Below are positions 45,348 through 54,183 of a stretch of DNA of 60,712 nucleotides, piece after piece. This DNA comes from JAEUOS01 sp964470865. GTDB lineage: Bacteria; Pseudomonadota; Gammaproteobacteria; Burkholderiales; JAEUOS01. The stretch's first letter is position 1. Each line of letters starts with the position of its first letter. The notes below the pieces were generated by a model. The model made no database searches, was not told where the DNA came from, and saw only the letters and a program-made list of their open reading frames with translations. The translations under genes and the position numbers were made by a program. The stretch covers positions 1 to 60,712 of the forward strand of contig CAYYFR010000012.1 in the NCBI GenBank assembly GCA_964470865.1, read 5' to 3'.

Positions 45348-45620
45348 CTACCCAGTCTGGTGTGCGGCTTGACAATTGCGCAGCATGCCCAGCACCGCTT
45401 GGGCGCCAGGGCCCGCGCTTGCTCCCAGATCGGCGCGATTGACGATCAGGTCCCACAGATCGCCGTCGGCCAATTCCAGCAGGGCCTTGAGGCCCTCCAC
45501 ACGCACGGCATCGAGATCGCCTGCATGGCGGTCAAAAAACGTGCTCAGCACCAGGTCGTTTTCCAGCATGCCGCGGCGGCTGCTCCACTTCAAACGCGAA
45601 AGCTGTACGGAATCGAGCAT
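45348..45620 (-). CDS. sdhE: Succinate dehydrogenase assembly factor 2 (FAD assembly)
   Basis: A 90-residue SdhE/Sdh5 protein. The hallmark RGMLEND (about 16-22) binds SdhA during covalent flavinylation; LLELADGDLWDLI is the second conserved block. It lies 26 bp after sdhB, as in many betaproteobacteria. Confidence 0.92.
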   Translation of the reverse strand: MLDSVQLSRLKWSSRRGMLENDLVLSTFFDRHAGDLDAVRVEGLKALLELADGDLWDLIVNRADLGASAGPGAQAVLGMLRNCQAAHQTG

Positions 45621-45646
45621 AAACGATGTGCGGCTTCAGGCGGGCC

Positions 45647-46342
45647 TCAAACGGCGCGCCGAACCATCAATTCCTTGATCTTGCCGATCGCCTTGGTCGG
45701 GTTCAGGCCCTTCGGGCACACGTCGACGCAGTTCATGATCGAATGGCAGCGGAACAGGCGATACGGGTCTTCCAGGTTGTCGAGGCGCTCGGCGCCGGCC
45801 TGGTCGCGCGTGTCGGCCAGAAACCTGTAGGCCTGCAGCAAGCCGGCCGGGCCGACGAATTTATCCGGGTTCCACCAGAATGACGGGCATGCGGTCGAGC
45901 ATGCAGCGCACAGGATGCATTCGTACAAGCCATCGAGTTCCTCGCGCTCTTCCGGCGACTGCAGGCGTTCCTTTTCCGGCAAGGGATCATGGTTGACCAG
46001 ATAAGGACGGATCGAGTTGTACTGCTTGAAGAATTGCGTCATGTCGACGATCAGGTCGCGGATCACCGGCAGGCCAGGCAGCGGACGCAGCACCACATGC
46101 TCGCCGAGATCAGCCACATTGGTCAGGCACGCCAGACCATTCTTGCCATTGATGTTCATCGCATCCGAGCCGCACACACCTTCGCGGCAGGAACGGCGGA
46201 ACGCGAAGGAGTCGTCCATTGCCTTCACGCGAACCAGTGCATCGAGCAGCATGCGGTCGGAGGGTTCGAGCGGGACGTCGTAATCCTTCATGTAAGGCGC
46301 GGCGTCGCGGTCCGGATCGTAGCGATAGAGCGAAATTTTCAT
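45647..46342 (-). CDS. sdhB: Succinate dehydrogenase iron-sulfur subunit
   Basis: A 231-residue subunit with all three clusters visible: [2Fe-2S] in RRSCREGVCGSDAM plus the later LAC, [4Fe-4S] in CILCAACSTACPSFWW, and [3Fe-4S] in CHSIMNCVDVCPKGLNP. It passes electrons from SdhA flavin to quinone. MKISLYRYDPDRD is the start; upstream in-frame residues are unsupported. Confidence 0.96.
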   Translation of the reverse strand: MKISLYRYDPDRDAAPYMKDYDVPLEPSDRMLLDALVRVKAMDDSFAFRRSCREGVCGSDAMNINGKNGLACLTNVADLGEHVVLRPLPGLPVIRDLIVDMTQFFKQYNSIRPYLVNHDPLPEKERLQSPEEREELDGLYECILCAACSTACPSFWWNPDKFVGPAGLLQAYRFLADTRDQAGAERLDNLEDPYRLFRCHSIMNCVDVCPKGLNPTKAIGKIKELMVRRAV

Positions 46343-46368
46343 CTGGGCTTGCCTTGCTTGCAAAAAGT

Positions 46369-48159
46369 TCAGTAGGTACGAACCTTGGCCGGAATCGACT
46401 CGGTCGACAATGGCGTGAAGATCACCGGCTTGTAGTCGATGCGATCGCCCTCCTTGTACCAGAGCGTGTGCTTGAGCCATTCATCATCGTTGCGACCGTT
46501 GGGGCGCTCTGGCGTGTCATGGCAGTCAGCGCGGTCATGTGCGCCGCGGCTTTCCTTGCGCGCTTCCGCCGAAACCATGGTCGAACGTGCCACCTCGATC
46601 AGGTTGTCGAGTTCGAGCGCCTCGATGCGTGCGGTATTGAACACCTTCGACTTGTCGCTGATCTCGGTCATCGCCACACGGCTGGCCACTTCCTTGATCT
46701 TGCTGACGCCCTCGACCAACATTTCCGGGAAACGGAACACACCGCAATGACGCTGCATGGTGCGCTGCATTTCGGCGCGTGTTTCGTGCACGTTGGCGCC
46801 GTCTTTCTGGTGGTTGAGCCGATCAAGGCGCGCCAGCGTGACGTCGGTGGCATCCTTGGGCAGATCACGATGTGCCTTGCTGGAGGCGAGATACCTGATC
46901 ATGCGGTCGCCGGCGGCCTTGCCGAACACCAGCAGATCAGTCAGGGAGTTGGTGCCCAGGCGATTGGCGCCGTGCACCGACGCGCAGGCGCATTCACCGG
47001 CCGCATACATACCTTCGACGACCTCGTTCGGGCCGCTCTTGCCGGGAGCCACCACCTCGCCCAGGTAGTTGGTCGGAATGCCGCCCATCTGGTAATGGCA
47101 GGTCGGTACCACCGGAATCGGATCGCGCGCCGGATCGACATTGGCGAATTTCTTGGCGATCTCGCGAATGCCGGGCAGGCGCTTGTCGATGGTTTCGGGA
47201 CCCAGGTGATCGAGCTTGAGCAACAGGTAGTCGCCATCCTTGCCGGCGCCGCGCCCCTCGAGGATTTCGGTGGCCATCGCCCGTGACACCACGTCACGGG
47301 ACGCCAGATCCTTGGCGTTGGGCGCGTAACGCTCCATGAAGCGCTCACCGTCCTTGTTGAGCAGGTAACCGCCCTCGCCGCGCACGCCCTCGGTGATCAG
47401 CACACCCGCGCCCGCAACCCCGGTCGGATGGAACTGCCAGAACTCCATGTCTTCCAGAGGAATGCCGGCACGCGCCGCCATGCCAAGGCCGTCGCCGGTA
47501 TTGATGAAGGCATTGGTGGACGACGCGTAGATACGCCCGCCGCCGCCGGTGGCGAACAGCGTCGCCTTGGCTTGCAGCACCATGACGTCGCCGGTTTCCA
47601 TTTCGAGTGCGGTCACTCCAAGCACCGCGCCGTCGAGCGGATCGCGAATCAGGTCCAGTCCCATCCATTCGACGAAAAACTGCGTGTTGGCGCGCACATT
47701 GCGCTGGTAAAGCGTGTGCAGCATCGCGTGCCCGGTACGATCGGCCGCACAGCATGAGCGTTGCACCGGCGGCCCGGCTCCCATGTTCTGCATGTGCCCG
47801 CCAAACGGCCGTTGATAGATGGTGCCGTCTTCGTTGCGATCGAACGGCATGCCGAAATGCTCGAGTTCAATCACGCATTTGGGTGCTTCACGCGCCAGGA
47901 ATTCGGCCGCATCCTGGTCGGCCAGCCAGTCCCCTCCCTTGACGGTGTCATACATGTGCCACTGCCAGGAATCGGGGCCCATGTTGCCCAGCGACGCACC
48001 GACCCCACCCTGCGCGGCGACGGTGTGGGAGCGGGTCGGAAACACCTTGGTGATCACTGCGACCTTCAAGCCCGCTTCGGACAACTGCAGGGCGCCGCGC
48101 AGGCCGGCGCCGCCGGCGCCGACCACGATTGCGTCAAACTTGCGAACGGTCAATGCCAT
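46369..48159 (-). CDS. sdhA: Succinate dehydrogenase flavoprotein subunit
   Basis: A 596-residue flavoprotein. FAD-binding GAGGAGL near residue 15 and the covalent-FAD His45 in TRSHTVAAQGG. Active-site blocks include QFHPTGVAGAG and GECACASVHGANRLGTNSL. It oxidises succinate to fumarate on the cytoplasmic side of the membrane. 11 bp after sdhD and 26 bp before sdhB. Confidence 0.97.
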   Translation of the reverse strand: MALTVRKFDAIVVGAGGAGLRGALQLSEAGLKVAVITKVFPTRSHTVAAQGGVGASLGNMGPDSWQWHMYDTVKGGDWLADQDAAEFLAREAPKCVIELEHFGMPFDRNEDGTIYQRPFGGHMQNMGAGPPVQRSCCAADRTGHAMLHTLYQRNVRANTQFFVEWMGLDLIRDPLDGAVLGVTALEMETGDVMVLQAKATLFATGGGGRIYASSTNAFINTGDGLGMAARAGIPLEDMEFWQFHPTGVAGAGVLITEGVRGEGGYLLNKDGERFMERYAPNAKDLASRDVVSRAMATEILEGRGAGKDGDYLLLKLDHLGPETIDKRLPGIREIAKKFANVDPARDPIPVVPTCHYQMGGIPTNYLGEVVAPGKSGPNEVVEGMYAAGECACASVHGANRLGTNSLTDLLVFGKAAGDRMIRYLASSKAHRDLPKDATDVTLARLDRLNHQKDGANVHETRAEMQRTMQRHCGVFRFPEMLVEGVSKIKEVASRVAMTEISDKSKVFNTARIEALELDNLIEVARSTMVSAEARKESRGAHDRADCHDTPERPNGRNDDEWLKHTLWYKEGDRIDYKPVIFTPLSTESIPAKVRTY

Positions 48160-48170
48160 CTATGCTTTCC

Positions 48171-48515
48171 TTACTGCAAGAAGATTTTCAGGGCCCACAT
48201 GGCGCACGCAAGCAACCACACCAGGGTGCCCACCTGCAGGGCCAGTCGCACGCTCGTGGGCTTGATGTAGTCCATCCAGATATCGCGCATGCCGACCCAG
48301 GCGTGGTACAGCAGACAGGCAATGAACGTCAAAGTTGCAATCTTCATCCAGACCGGGCTGAATACGCCGTACCAGCTCAGATAATCGCTCGGCTTCTGCA
48401 CCAGCAGTACCGCCAGCAGCAATACCGTATAGAGAGCCATCAAAACCGCCGTGGCGCGTTGACCCAGCCAGTCGCGAAAACCGTAGTGCGCACCGACGAT
48501 AATTCGTTGTTTCAT
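48171..48515 (-). CDS. sdhD: Succinate dehydrogenase membrane anchor subunit D
   Basis: A 114-residue protein with three membrane segments. HAWVGMRDIWMDYIKP carries the haem/quinone-site residues conserved in SdhD. It anchors SdhAB and helps reduce ubiquinone. Position between sdhC and sdhA is canonical. Confidence 0.93.
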   Translation of the reverse strand: MKQRIIVGAHYGFRDWLGQRATAVLMALYTVLLLAVLLVQKPSDYLSWYGVFSPVWMKIATLTFIACLLYHAWVGMRDIWMDYIKPTSVRLALQVGTLVWLLACAMWALKIFLQ

Positions 48516-48536
48516 GTTTTCAAAACCCGCGAAACA

Positions 48537-48935
48537 CTAGAGAAAAAGTTGCCATGCGGCCAGCAAGGTCAGCGGAATGCTCACCAGATAGACCGCGCCG
48601 GCGCTCATGCGCGCCGACGCCAGGTCGATGCCCTTGTGCATGTCGAGCATCAGGTAGCGAATGCCGGCACAGAAATGGTGGAGAAAGCCCCACAGCAAGC
48701 CGGCCAGTGCGAGCTTGATCCACCATAACGCCAGCAGCTCCTTGACGACGTCGAAGCCGATCTCGGTGCCCAGGCTCTTGTCGAGCAACCACAAAATCAG
48801 CGGAATGGCGAGAAACATGGCCGCACCGCTGAGGCGATGCATGATCGACACCCAGCCCGGCAATGGCAGCCGAATTTTCATCAGATTCAGATGCTTGGGG
48901 CGTGGTTTGAGAGGCTTGGCGGTGGAAGAAGACAT
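48537..48935 (-). CDS. sdhC: Succinate dehydrogenase cytochrome b556 subunit C
   Basis: A 132-residue three-helix subunit. SIMHRLSGAAMFLAIPLILW holds the quinone-site Ser/Arg; HHFCAGIRYLMLD carries the haem b His. First gene of sdhCDAB. Confidence 0.93.
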   Translation of the reverse strand: MSSSTAKPLKPRPKHLNLMKIRLPLPGWVSIMHRLSGAAMFLAIPLILWLLDKSLGTEIGFDVVKELLALWWIKLALAGLLWGFLHHFCAGIRYLMLDMHKGIDLASARMSAGAVYLVSIPLTLLAAWQLFL

Positions 48936-49021
48936 GCCGTGGGAAAGTCCGTTTGCGAGGCGATTGGGGATCTGGGCGGCGGTCGCTACCGATGCGCGGA
49001 ATGCAGCATCCCAGCCAAATA

Positions 49022-49027
49022 ATTATA
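49022..49027 (-). promoter_or_regulatory. -10 box for the sdh operon
   Basis: A perfect TATAAT on the minus strand, preceded by TG, about 87 nt upstream of sdhC and just past the GntR stop. A TTGATG-like -35 lies 21 bp upstream, a long spacer, so strength is uncertain. Confidence 0.5.
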
Positions 49028-49050
49028 CATGCCGACCATGCTGCAGAGCA

Positions 49051-49812
49051 TCAACTGAGTTCGTTCTTGTAGTAGTGCTTGTTCGTTGCATAGAGCCCGC
49101 GCCTGACTTCTACCGGTTTGTCGCCATAGGTGAAGGTAAGGCGCTCGACCGACAGCAGCGGCGTGCCGGCGGCGACACCGAGGATCGAAGCGACCTCCGG
49201 ATCTGCCGGAACGGCGCGTATCTTCTCGACCGCCCGCACCATCTTGATGCCGAATTCACTTTCGAACATGCTGTATAGCGGCGCTTTGGATTCGGTCAGG
49301 CGCTCGGCCGACAAGCCCTTGAAGAAGGTGCCCGGAAGCCACAATTCATCGAGCACACAGGGCGTGCCGGAAAACGCCAGCAGGCGACGAATCGTCACCA
49401 GCGAGTCGCCCGCCTTGAGATCGAGCTGGCGCGCGATTTCCGCCGGGGCACGCGCCCGGCGGCATTCCAGGATGCGGCTTTGCGGATAGCCCTGCTCGCC
49501 TTCGTCGGGCACCAGGCGCAGGAAGCGGAACTGCGCGCGCGCCTCGGTGTGGGTCGCAACAAACGTGCCCTTGCCCTGGCGCCGCGACAACAGGTTTTCG
49601 GACGCCAGTTCGTCGACCGCCTTGCGTACCGTACCCTGGCTCACCTTGTAGCGTGCCGCCAGCTCGATCTCCGACGGAATCATCTCGCCGGGCTTCCATT
49701 CACCCGCCTCGAGGCGCTGCGTGATCAGCGCCTTGATTTGCCGGTACAGCGGGCTGAAGGTGGGCGATACCATCGTTGGACCGGGCGCCCCTGGCGCTGC
49801 ATCTGGATTCAT
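49051..49812 (-). CDS. GntR-family (HutC/UTRA subfamily) transcriptional regulator of the TCA cluster
   Basis: A 253-residue regulator. The winged helix (about 18-85) reads SPLYRQIKALITQRLEAGEW and ELAARYKVSQGTVRKAVDELASENLLSRRQGKGTFVA. The UTRA ligand domain (about 105-245) includes LECRRARAPAEIARQLDLKAGDSLVTIRRLL. It starts at ATG 49812; earlier in-frame codons lie in the operator region. It separates sdhCDAB from the divergent mdh. Its most obvious targets are its own promoter and that of mdh; effector unknown, perhaps a TCA acid. Confidence 0.9.
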   Translation of the reverse strand: MNPDAAPGAPGPTMVSPTFSPLYRQIKALITQRLEAGEWKPGEMIPSEIELAARYKVSQGTVRKAVDELASENLLSRRQGKGTFVATHTEARAQFRFLRLVPDEGEQGYPQSRILECRRARAPAEIARQLDLKAGDSLVTIRRLLAFSGTPCVLDELWLPGTFFKGLSAERLTESKAPLYSMFESEFGIKMVRAVEKIRAVPADPEVASILGVAAGTPLLSVERLTFTYGDKPVEVRRGLYATNKHYYKNELS

Positions 49813-50031
49813 GCGCCGGATTGAATCACAAACTGCGGGATTGCGTCTATATCTTGTTTTATATCTTATATAAGACATAAGACTATACTTGACTCTCGGC
49901 CGGGTTTTTCTCTACACTTCGAAGGGTTCGACTAGTGGATCGCCCAGCGCTGGTACCGTTTGTTGGATGCGCGTGGCAAGATGCCGGTGTATCCCTTCCC
50001 ACCTACGCCAAGATCGAGGAGCAATTCCCCC
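49813..50031. promoter_or_regulatory. Divergent mdh/gntR control region with AT-rich palindrome
   Basis: TCTTATATAAGA (49864-49875) is a perfect 12-bp palindrome. ATAAGAC is repeated in tandem at 49870-49876 and 49877-49883. A candidate mdh promoter follows: TTGACT at 49889-49894, 18-bp spacer, TACACT at 49913-49918. The palindrome sits just upstream of that -35 and over the AT-rich start region for the gntR direction. I infer a GntR operator. Confidence 0.62.
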
Positions 50032-51021
50032 ATGGCCAAACCCCCAGTGCGCATCGCGATTACCGGCGCCGCCGGTCAAATCGGTTATTCATTGCTGTTC
50101 CGCATCGCCAATGGCGACATGCTCGGCCGCGACCAGCCGGTGATTCTGCAGTTGCTCGAGATTCCCGACGAGAAGGCGCAGAAAGCCCTCAAGGGCGTGA
50201 TGATGGAAATCGACGACTGCGCCTTTCCGCTCATGGCCGGCATGAGCGCGCATGGCGACCCGATGACCGCGTTCAAGGACATCGATTACGCCTTGCTGGT
50301 AGGTGCACGGCCGCGCGGCCCGGGCATGGAGCGCAAGGACCTGCTGGCGGCCAATGCCGCGATTTTCACCGTCCAGGGCCGGGCGCTCGACGCGGTGGCA
50401 GCGCGCAATGTGCGCGTGCTGGTGGTCGGCAATCCGGCCAATACAAACGCCTACATCGCGATGAAATCGGCGCCTTCGCTGCCGCAGAAGAATTTCACCG
50501 CGATGCTGCGCCTGGATCACAATCGCGCGCTGTCGCAGTTGGCCGCAAAATCCGGCAAGCCGGTGGCGTCGATCCAGAAGCTTGTGGTTTGGGGCAACCA
50601 CTCGCCCACCATGTACCCCGACTACCGCTTCGCGGTGGCGGACGGCCAGGCCATCAAGGGCCTGATCAACGATGAAGCATGGAACCAGGACACGTTCCTT
50701 CCGACGGTCGGCAAGCGCGGTGCGGCCATCATCGAGGCGCGTGGCCTGTCGTCGGCGGCCTCGGCTGCCAATGCGGCGATCGACCATATGCGCGACTGGG
50801 CGTTGGGCACCAATGGCCAGTGGGTGACCATGGGCATCGCTTCGGATGGCAGCTACGGTATTCCGCAAGACACCATGTACGGCTTCCCGGTGATCTGCGC
50901 CGGCGGCGAATACAGCATGGTCCGCGACCTGGAGATCGACGCCTTTTCACGCGAGCGCATGGACTTCACCTTGAAGGAACTGGGTGAAGAGCGCGACGGC
51001 GTCAAGCATTTGCTGCCCTGA
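50032..51021 (+). CDS. mdh: Malate dehydrogenase
   Basis: A 329-residue NAD-dependent malate dehydrogenase of the cytosolic-like type. NAD-binding TGAAGQIGYSLLFRIA; substrate Arg residues in GARPRGPGMERKDLL; catalytic His in VWGNHSPTMYPD. Start MAKPPVRIAITGA follows GAGGAG. It oxidises malate to oxaloacetate. First gene of the plus-strand arm. Confidence 0.96.
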   Translation: MAKPPVRIAITGAAGQIGYSLLFRIANGDMLGRDQPVILQLLEIPDEKAQKALKGVMMEIDDCAFPLMAGMSAHGDPMTAFKDIDYALLVGARPRGPGMERKDLLAANAAIFTVQGRALDAVAARNVRVLVVGNPANTNAYIAMKSAPSLPQKNFTAMLRLDHNRALSQLAAKSGKPVASIQKLVVWGNHSPTMYPDYRFAVADGQAIKGLINDEAWNQDTFLPTVGKRGAAIIEARGLSSAASAANAAIDHMRDWALGTNGQWVTMGIASDGSYGIPQDTMYGFPVICAGGEYSMVRDLEIDAFSRERMDFTLKELGEERDGVKHLLP

Positions 51022-51056
51022 AACGAGTACGGGCGCCGCGCAGGTGCCTGTTTTTC

Positions 51057-52055
51057 ATGCCAACTCATCCCCGCGACGTACTTTTTGTTGACGGCATCGC
51101 ACTGCCGGTAATTCCGGCTTGCGAGCATTTCGCCGGCAATGAAAAGTTCATCCGCCGCGCGTTCGAGCAGCAACGTGCCACCGCCCTGCAAGACACGGCG
51201 CTGTTCGACGTGCTGTGCGATCTCGAGGACGGCGCTGCTGCCGGCTGCGAGGCCGAGGCCGCGCAGATGGCGGCAGAACTGATCGCCGGTGCCGACAATC
51301 GCTATGGCCGTGCCGGTGTGCGGGTGCACGATGCCGGCCATCCGCACTGCATGAAAGATATCGAAATCGTGGTGCGCGCCGCCGGTTCGCGCCTGGCCTA
51401 CATCACCCTTCCCAAGTGCGACAGCCGCATGGATGCGCTGAAGATCGCCTCCTGGATCAACCATGTGGCCGAGGACAGTGGCCACCGGCGCATCATCCCG
51501 CTGCACGTGATGATCGAAACCCACAATGGCTTGCGCGAAGTGTTCGACATCGTCGACTTGCCGCAGATCCAGGGCGTCAACCTGGGCATCATGGACTTCA
51601 TCAGCTCGCACCAGGGGGCGATCCCGGCCACGGCCATGTCGTCCCCAGGCCAGTTCGAACACCCGCTGATCCGCCGCGCCAAGCTGGAAATAAGCGCCGC
51701 GGCCTTGAGTGCCGGTGCGCTGCCGATCCACGGTATTACGCAGGAATACCGCAACCCCGCCGTGGCCGAGTCCGACGCCCGGCGCGCGCGCACCGAGTTC
51801 GGCTATCTGCGACAGTACAGCATCCATCCCGACCAGATCCTGCCGATCTTGCGAGGCATGCGCCCGGATGCCGACGAGATCGAGGACGCGGCGCTTATCC
51901 TGCTGGCCGCGCAGACCGCCGATTGGGGCCCGGTCGGGCACAAGGGCAAGCTGCATGATCGCGCCAGTTTCCGCTACTACTGGCAATTGCTCGAACGCGC
52001 ACAGCGCACTGGTGCCGCAGTGCCGGCCGACGCGCACGCCGCATTTTTCAACTAG
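51057..52055 (+). CDS. HpcH/HpaI aldolase / citrate lyase beta-like family protein
   Basis: A 332-residue CitE-like TIM-barrel lyase. Metal-binding and active-site blocks: DLEDGAAAG, LPKCDSRMDALK, VMIETHNGL and NLGIMDFISSH. The family includes malyl-CoA, methylmalyl-CoA and citramalyl-CoA lyases and malyl-CoA thioesterases. It lies 35 bp after mdh and 7 bp before prpB. Members next to mdh are common in Burkholderiales, but their substrate is generally not assigned. Confidence 0.84.
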   Translation: MPTHPRDVLFVDGIALPVIPACEHFAGNEKFIRRAFEQQRATALQDTALFDVLCDLEDGAAAGCEAEAAQMAAELIAGADNRYGRAGVRVHDAGHPHCMKDIEIVVRAAGSRLAYITLPKCDSRMDALKIASWINHVAEDSGHRRIIPLHVMIETHNGLREVFDIVDLPQIQGVNLGIMDFISSHQGAIPATAMSSPGQFEHPLIRRAKLEISAAALSAGALPIHGITQEYRNPAVAESDARRARTEFGYLRQYSIHPDQILPILRGMRPDADEIEDAALILLAAQTADWGPVGHKGKLHDRASFRYYWQLLERAQRTGAAVPADAHAAFFN

Positions 52056-52062
52056 GGAAAAA

Positions 52063-52950
52063 ATGATGAGGATGTCAGCTGGAGCCAAGTTCCGCCAGGC
52101 CATCAAGACCGAAAACCCGCTGCAGGTAGCCGGCACCATCACCGCTTACGCCGCGCGCATGGCCGAGCGGACCGGTTTCAAGGCGGTCTACCTTTCCGGT
52201 GGTGGCGTGGCCGCCAATTCGCTGGGCATGCCCGATCTGGGCATCAGCACCATGGAAGACGTGCTGACCGATGCGCGCCGCATCACTGCGGTGTGCTCAC
52301 TGCCCCTGCTGGTCGACATCGACACCGGCTGGGGCAGTGCCTTCAACATCGCACGCACCATCAAGACCTTCATCCAGGCAGAAGTCGCCGCGGTGCACAT
52401 GGAAGACCAGGTCGGCGCCAAGCGCTGCGGGCATCGTCCGGGCAAGGAAGTCGTCAGCGCCGCAGAGATGGTCGACCGCATCAAGGCTGCTGTGGATGCC
52501 AAGACCGATGCCGAATTCGTGATCATGGCGCGCACCGACGCTCTCGCGTCCGAAGGCCTGAACGCGGCGATCGATCGCGCCTGTGCCTATGTGGAGGCCG
52601 GTGCCGACATGATTTTTCCGGAAGCGATCACCGAACTGTGGCAGTACAAAAAGGTCAAAGACGCAGTGAAGGTGCCGATCCTGGCCAACCTGACCGAGTT
52701 CGGATCGACGCCGCTATTCACTTTGGACCAGTTGCGCAGCGTCAACGTCGACATCGCGCTCTACTGTTGCGGTGCTTATCGCGCCATGAACGCGGCGGCG
52801 CTCGATTTTTATCAGGTGCTGCGGCGCGAGGGCACGCAAAAGAACGTGGTGCCGTCGATGCAGACGCGCGCCGACCTGTACGACTACCTCGGCTATCACG
52901 AGTACGAAAACAAGCTCGACGCCCTGTTTTCCCAGGGCAAGGGCAAATAG
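52063..52950 (+). CDS. prpB: 2-methylisocitrate lyase
   Basis: A 295-residue ICL/PEPM-fold lyase. Catalytic Cys in AKRCGHRPGK; Mg site in VDIDTGWGSAF and HMEDQ. It cleaves 2-methylisocitrate to pyruvate and succinate. Start at the first of two ATGs after AGGGAAAA; a downstream ATG (MSAGAKF) is a possible alternative. Confidence 0.95.
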   Translation: MMRMSAGAKFRQAIKTENPLQVAGTITAYAARMAERTGFKAVYLSGGGVAANSLGMPDLGISTMEDVLTDARRITAVCSLPLLVDIDTGWGSAFNIARTIKTFIQAEVAAVHMEDQVGAKRCGHRPGKEVVSAAEMVDRIKAAVDAKTDAEFVIMARTDALASEGLNAAIDRACAYVEAGADMIFPEAITELWQYKKVKDAVKVPILANLTEFGSTPLFTLDQLRSVNVDIALYCCGAYRAMNAAALDFYQVLRREGTQKNVVPSMQTRADLYDYLGYHEYENKLDALFSQGKGK

Positions 52951-52976
52951 TCCAGCTTTCCAAAAGGAGACCCCCC

Positions 52977-54134
52977 ATGAGTGAGCAAACAGCCCCTGCT
53001 TCCGGCCCGAAACCGAAAAAATCGGTGGCCTTGTCCGGCGTGGTTGCCGGCAACACGGCGCTCTGCACCGTCGGGCGCAGTGGCAATGACCTGAACTATC
53101 GCGGCTACGACATTCTCGACATTGCCAACGCCTGCGCGTTCGAGGAGATCGCCTACCTGCTGGTGCACGGCAAGCTGCCGAACGCCGCCGAACTGGCGGG
53201 CTACAAGAAGAAGCTCAAGGCCTTGCGTGGCCTGCCCGCGGCGGTCAAGGCCGCACTCGAGGCGCTGCCTGCGGCATCGCATCCGATGGACGTGATGCGC
53301 ACCGGTGTCTCCGCGCTGGGCTGCGCAGTGCCGGAAAAGGATGATCACAACCACCCGGGCGCGCGCGACATCGCCGACCGCCTGATGGCCTCGTTGGGAT
53401 CGATGCTTCTGTATTGGCACCATTACGCCTTCAACGGCAAGCGCATCGAGGTCGAAACCGACGACGACACCATCGGCGGGCATTTCCTCCACTTGCTGCA
53501 CGGCGTCAAGCCGGCGGACGACTGGGTCGATGCAATGCATACCTCGCTGATCCTGTATGCCGAGCATGAATTCAATGCGTCGACCTTCACCTGCCGCGTC
53601 ATCGCCGGCACCGGTTCGGACATGCATTCGGCGATTTGCGGCGGCATCGGTGCCTTGCGCGGCCCCAAGCATGGCGGCGCCAACGAAGTGGCCTTCGAGG
53701 TGCAGAAGCGCTATGAGTCGGCGAACGAGGCTGAAAGCGACATCCGTGCGCGTGTCGAAAGGAAGGAAGTGGTGATCGGCTTCGGTCACCCGGTCTACAC
53801 TATCTCCGACCCGCGCAACAAGGTGATCAAGGAAGTCGCGCGCAAGCTGTCTGCGGATGCCGGCGACATGAAGATGTTCGACATCGCCGAGCGGCTCGAG
53901 ACGGTGATGCTGGACGCCAAGAAGATGTTTCCCAACCTCGACTGGTTTTCGGCAGTCAGCTATCACATGATGGGTGTGCCTACCGCGATGTTCACGCCGA
54001 TTTTCGTCATCGCCCGCACCGCCGGCTGGGCCGCCCATGTGATCGAGCAGCGCATCGACGGCAAGATCATCCGCCCGACCGCCAATTACACCGGGCCGGA
54101 CGAGCGCAAGTTCGTGCCCTTGAACCATCGTTGA
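52977..54134 (+). CDS. prpC: 2-methylcitrate synthase
   Basis: A 385-residue citrate synthase-like enzyme using propionyl-CoA. Active-site blocks: GPKHGGANEVAFEVQ, GFGHPVYTISDPRNKVI (the HPVY in place of HRVY is typical of PrpC), and DWFSAVSYHMMGVPTAMFTP. Good AAAAGGAGA ribosome site. 26 bp after prpB. Confidence 0.95.
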   Translation: MSEQTAPASGPKPKKSVALSGVVAGNTALCTVGRSGNDLNYRGYDILDIANACAFEEIAYLLVHGKLPNAAELAGYKKKLKALRGLPAAVKAALEALPAASHPMDVMRTGVSALGCAVPEKDDHNHPGARDIADRLMASLGSMLLYWHHYAFNGKRIEVETDDDTIGGHFLHLLHGVKPADDWVDAMHTSLILYAEHEFNASTFTCRVIAGTGSDMHSAICGGIGALRGPKHGGANEVAFEVQKRYESANEAESDIRARVERKEVVIGFGHPVYTISDPRNKVIKEVARKLSADAGDMKMFDIAERLETVMLDAKKMFPNLDWFSAVSYHMMGVPTAMFTPIFVIARTAGWAAHVIEQRIDGKIIRPTANYTGPDERKFVPLNHR

Positions 54135-54144
54135 CCTGCCACTC

Positions 54145-54183
54145 CCGATCCACACCACCGATCCACACCACCGATCCACACCA
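54145..54183 (+). repeat. Three perfect 13-bp tandem repeats ending in the acnD start codon
   Basis: CCGATCCACACCA occurs three times without a mismatch (54145-54157, 54158-54170, 54171-54183). The last A is the first base of the acnD ATG. No Shine-Dalgarno sequence is present in this interval. Confidence 0.9.
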
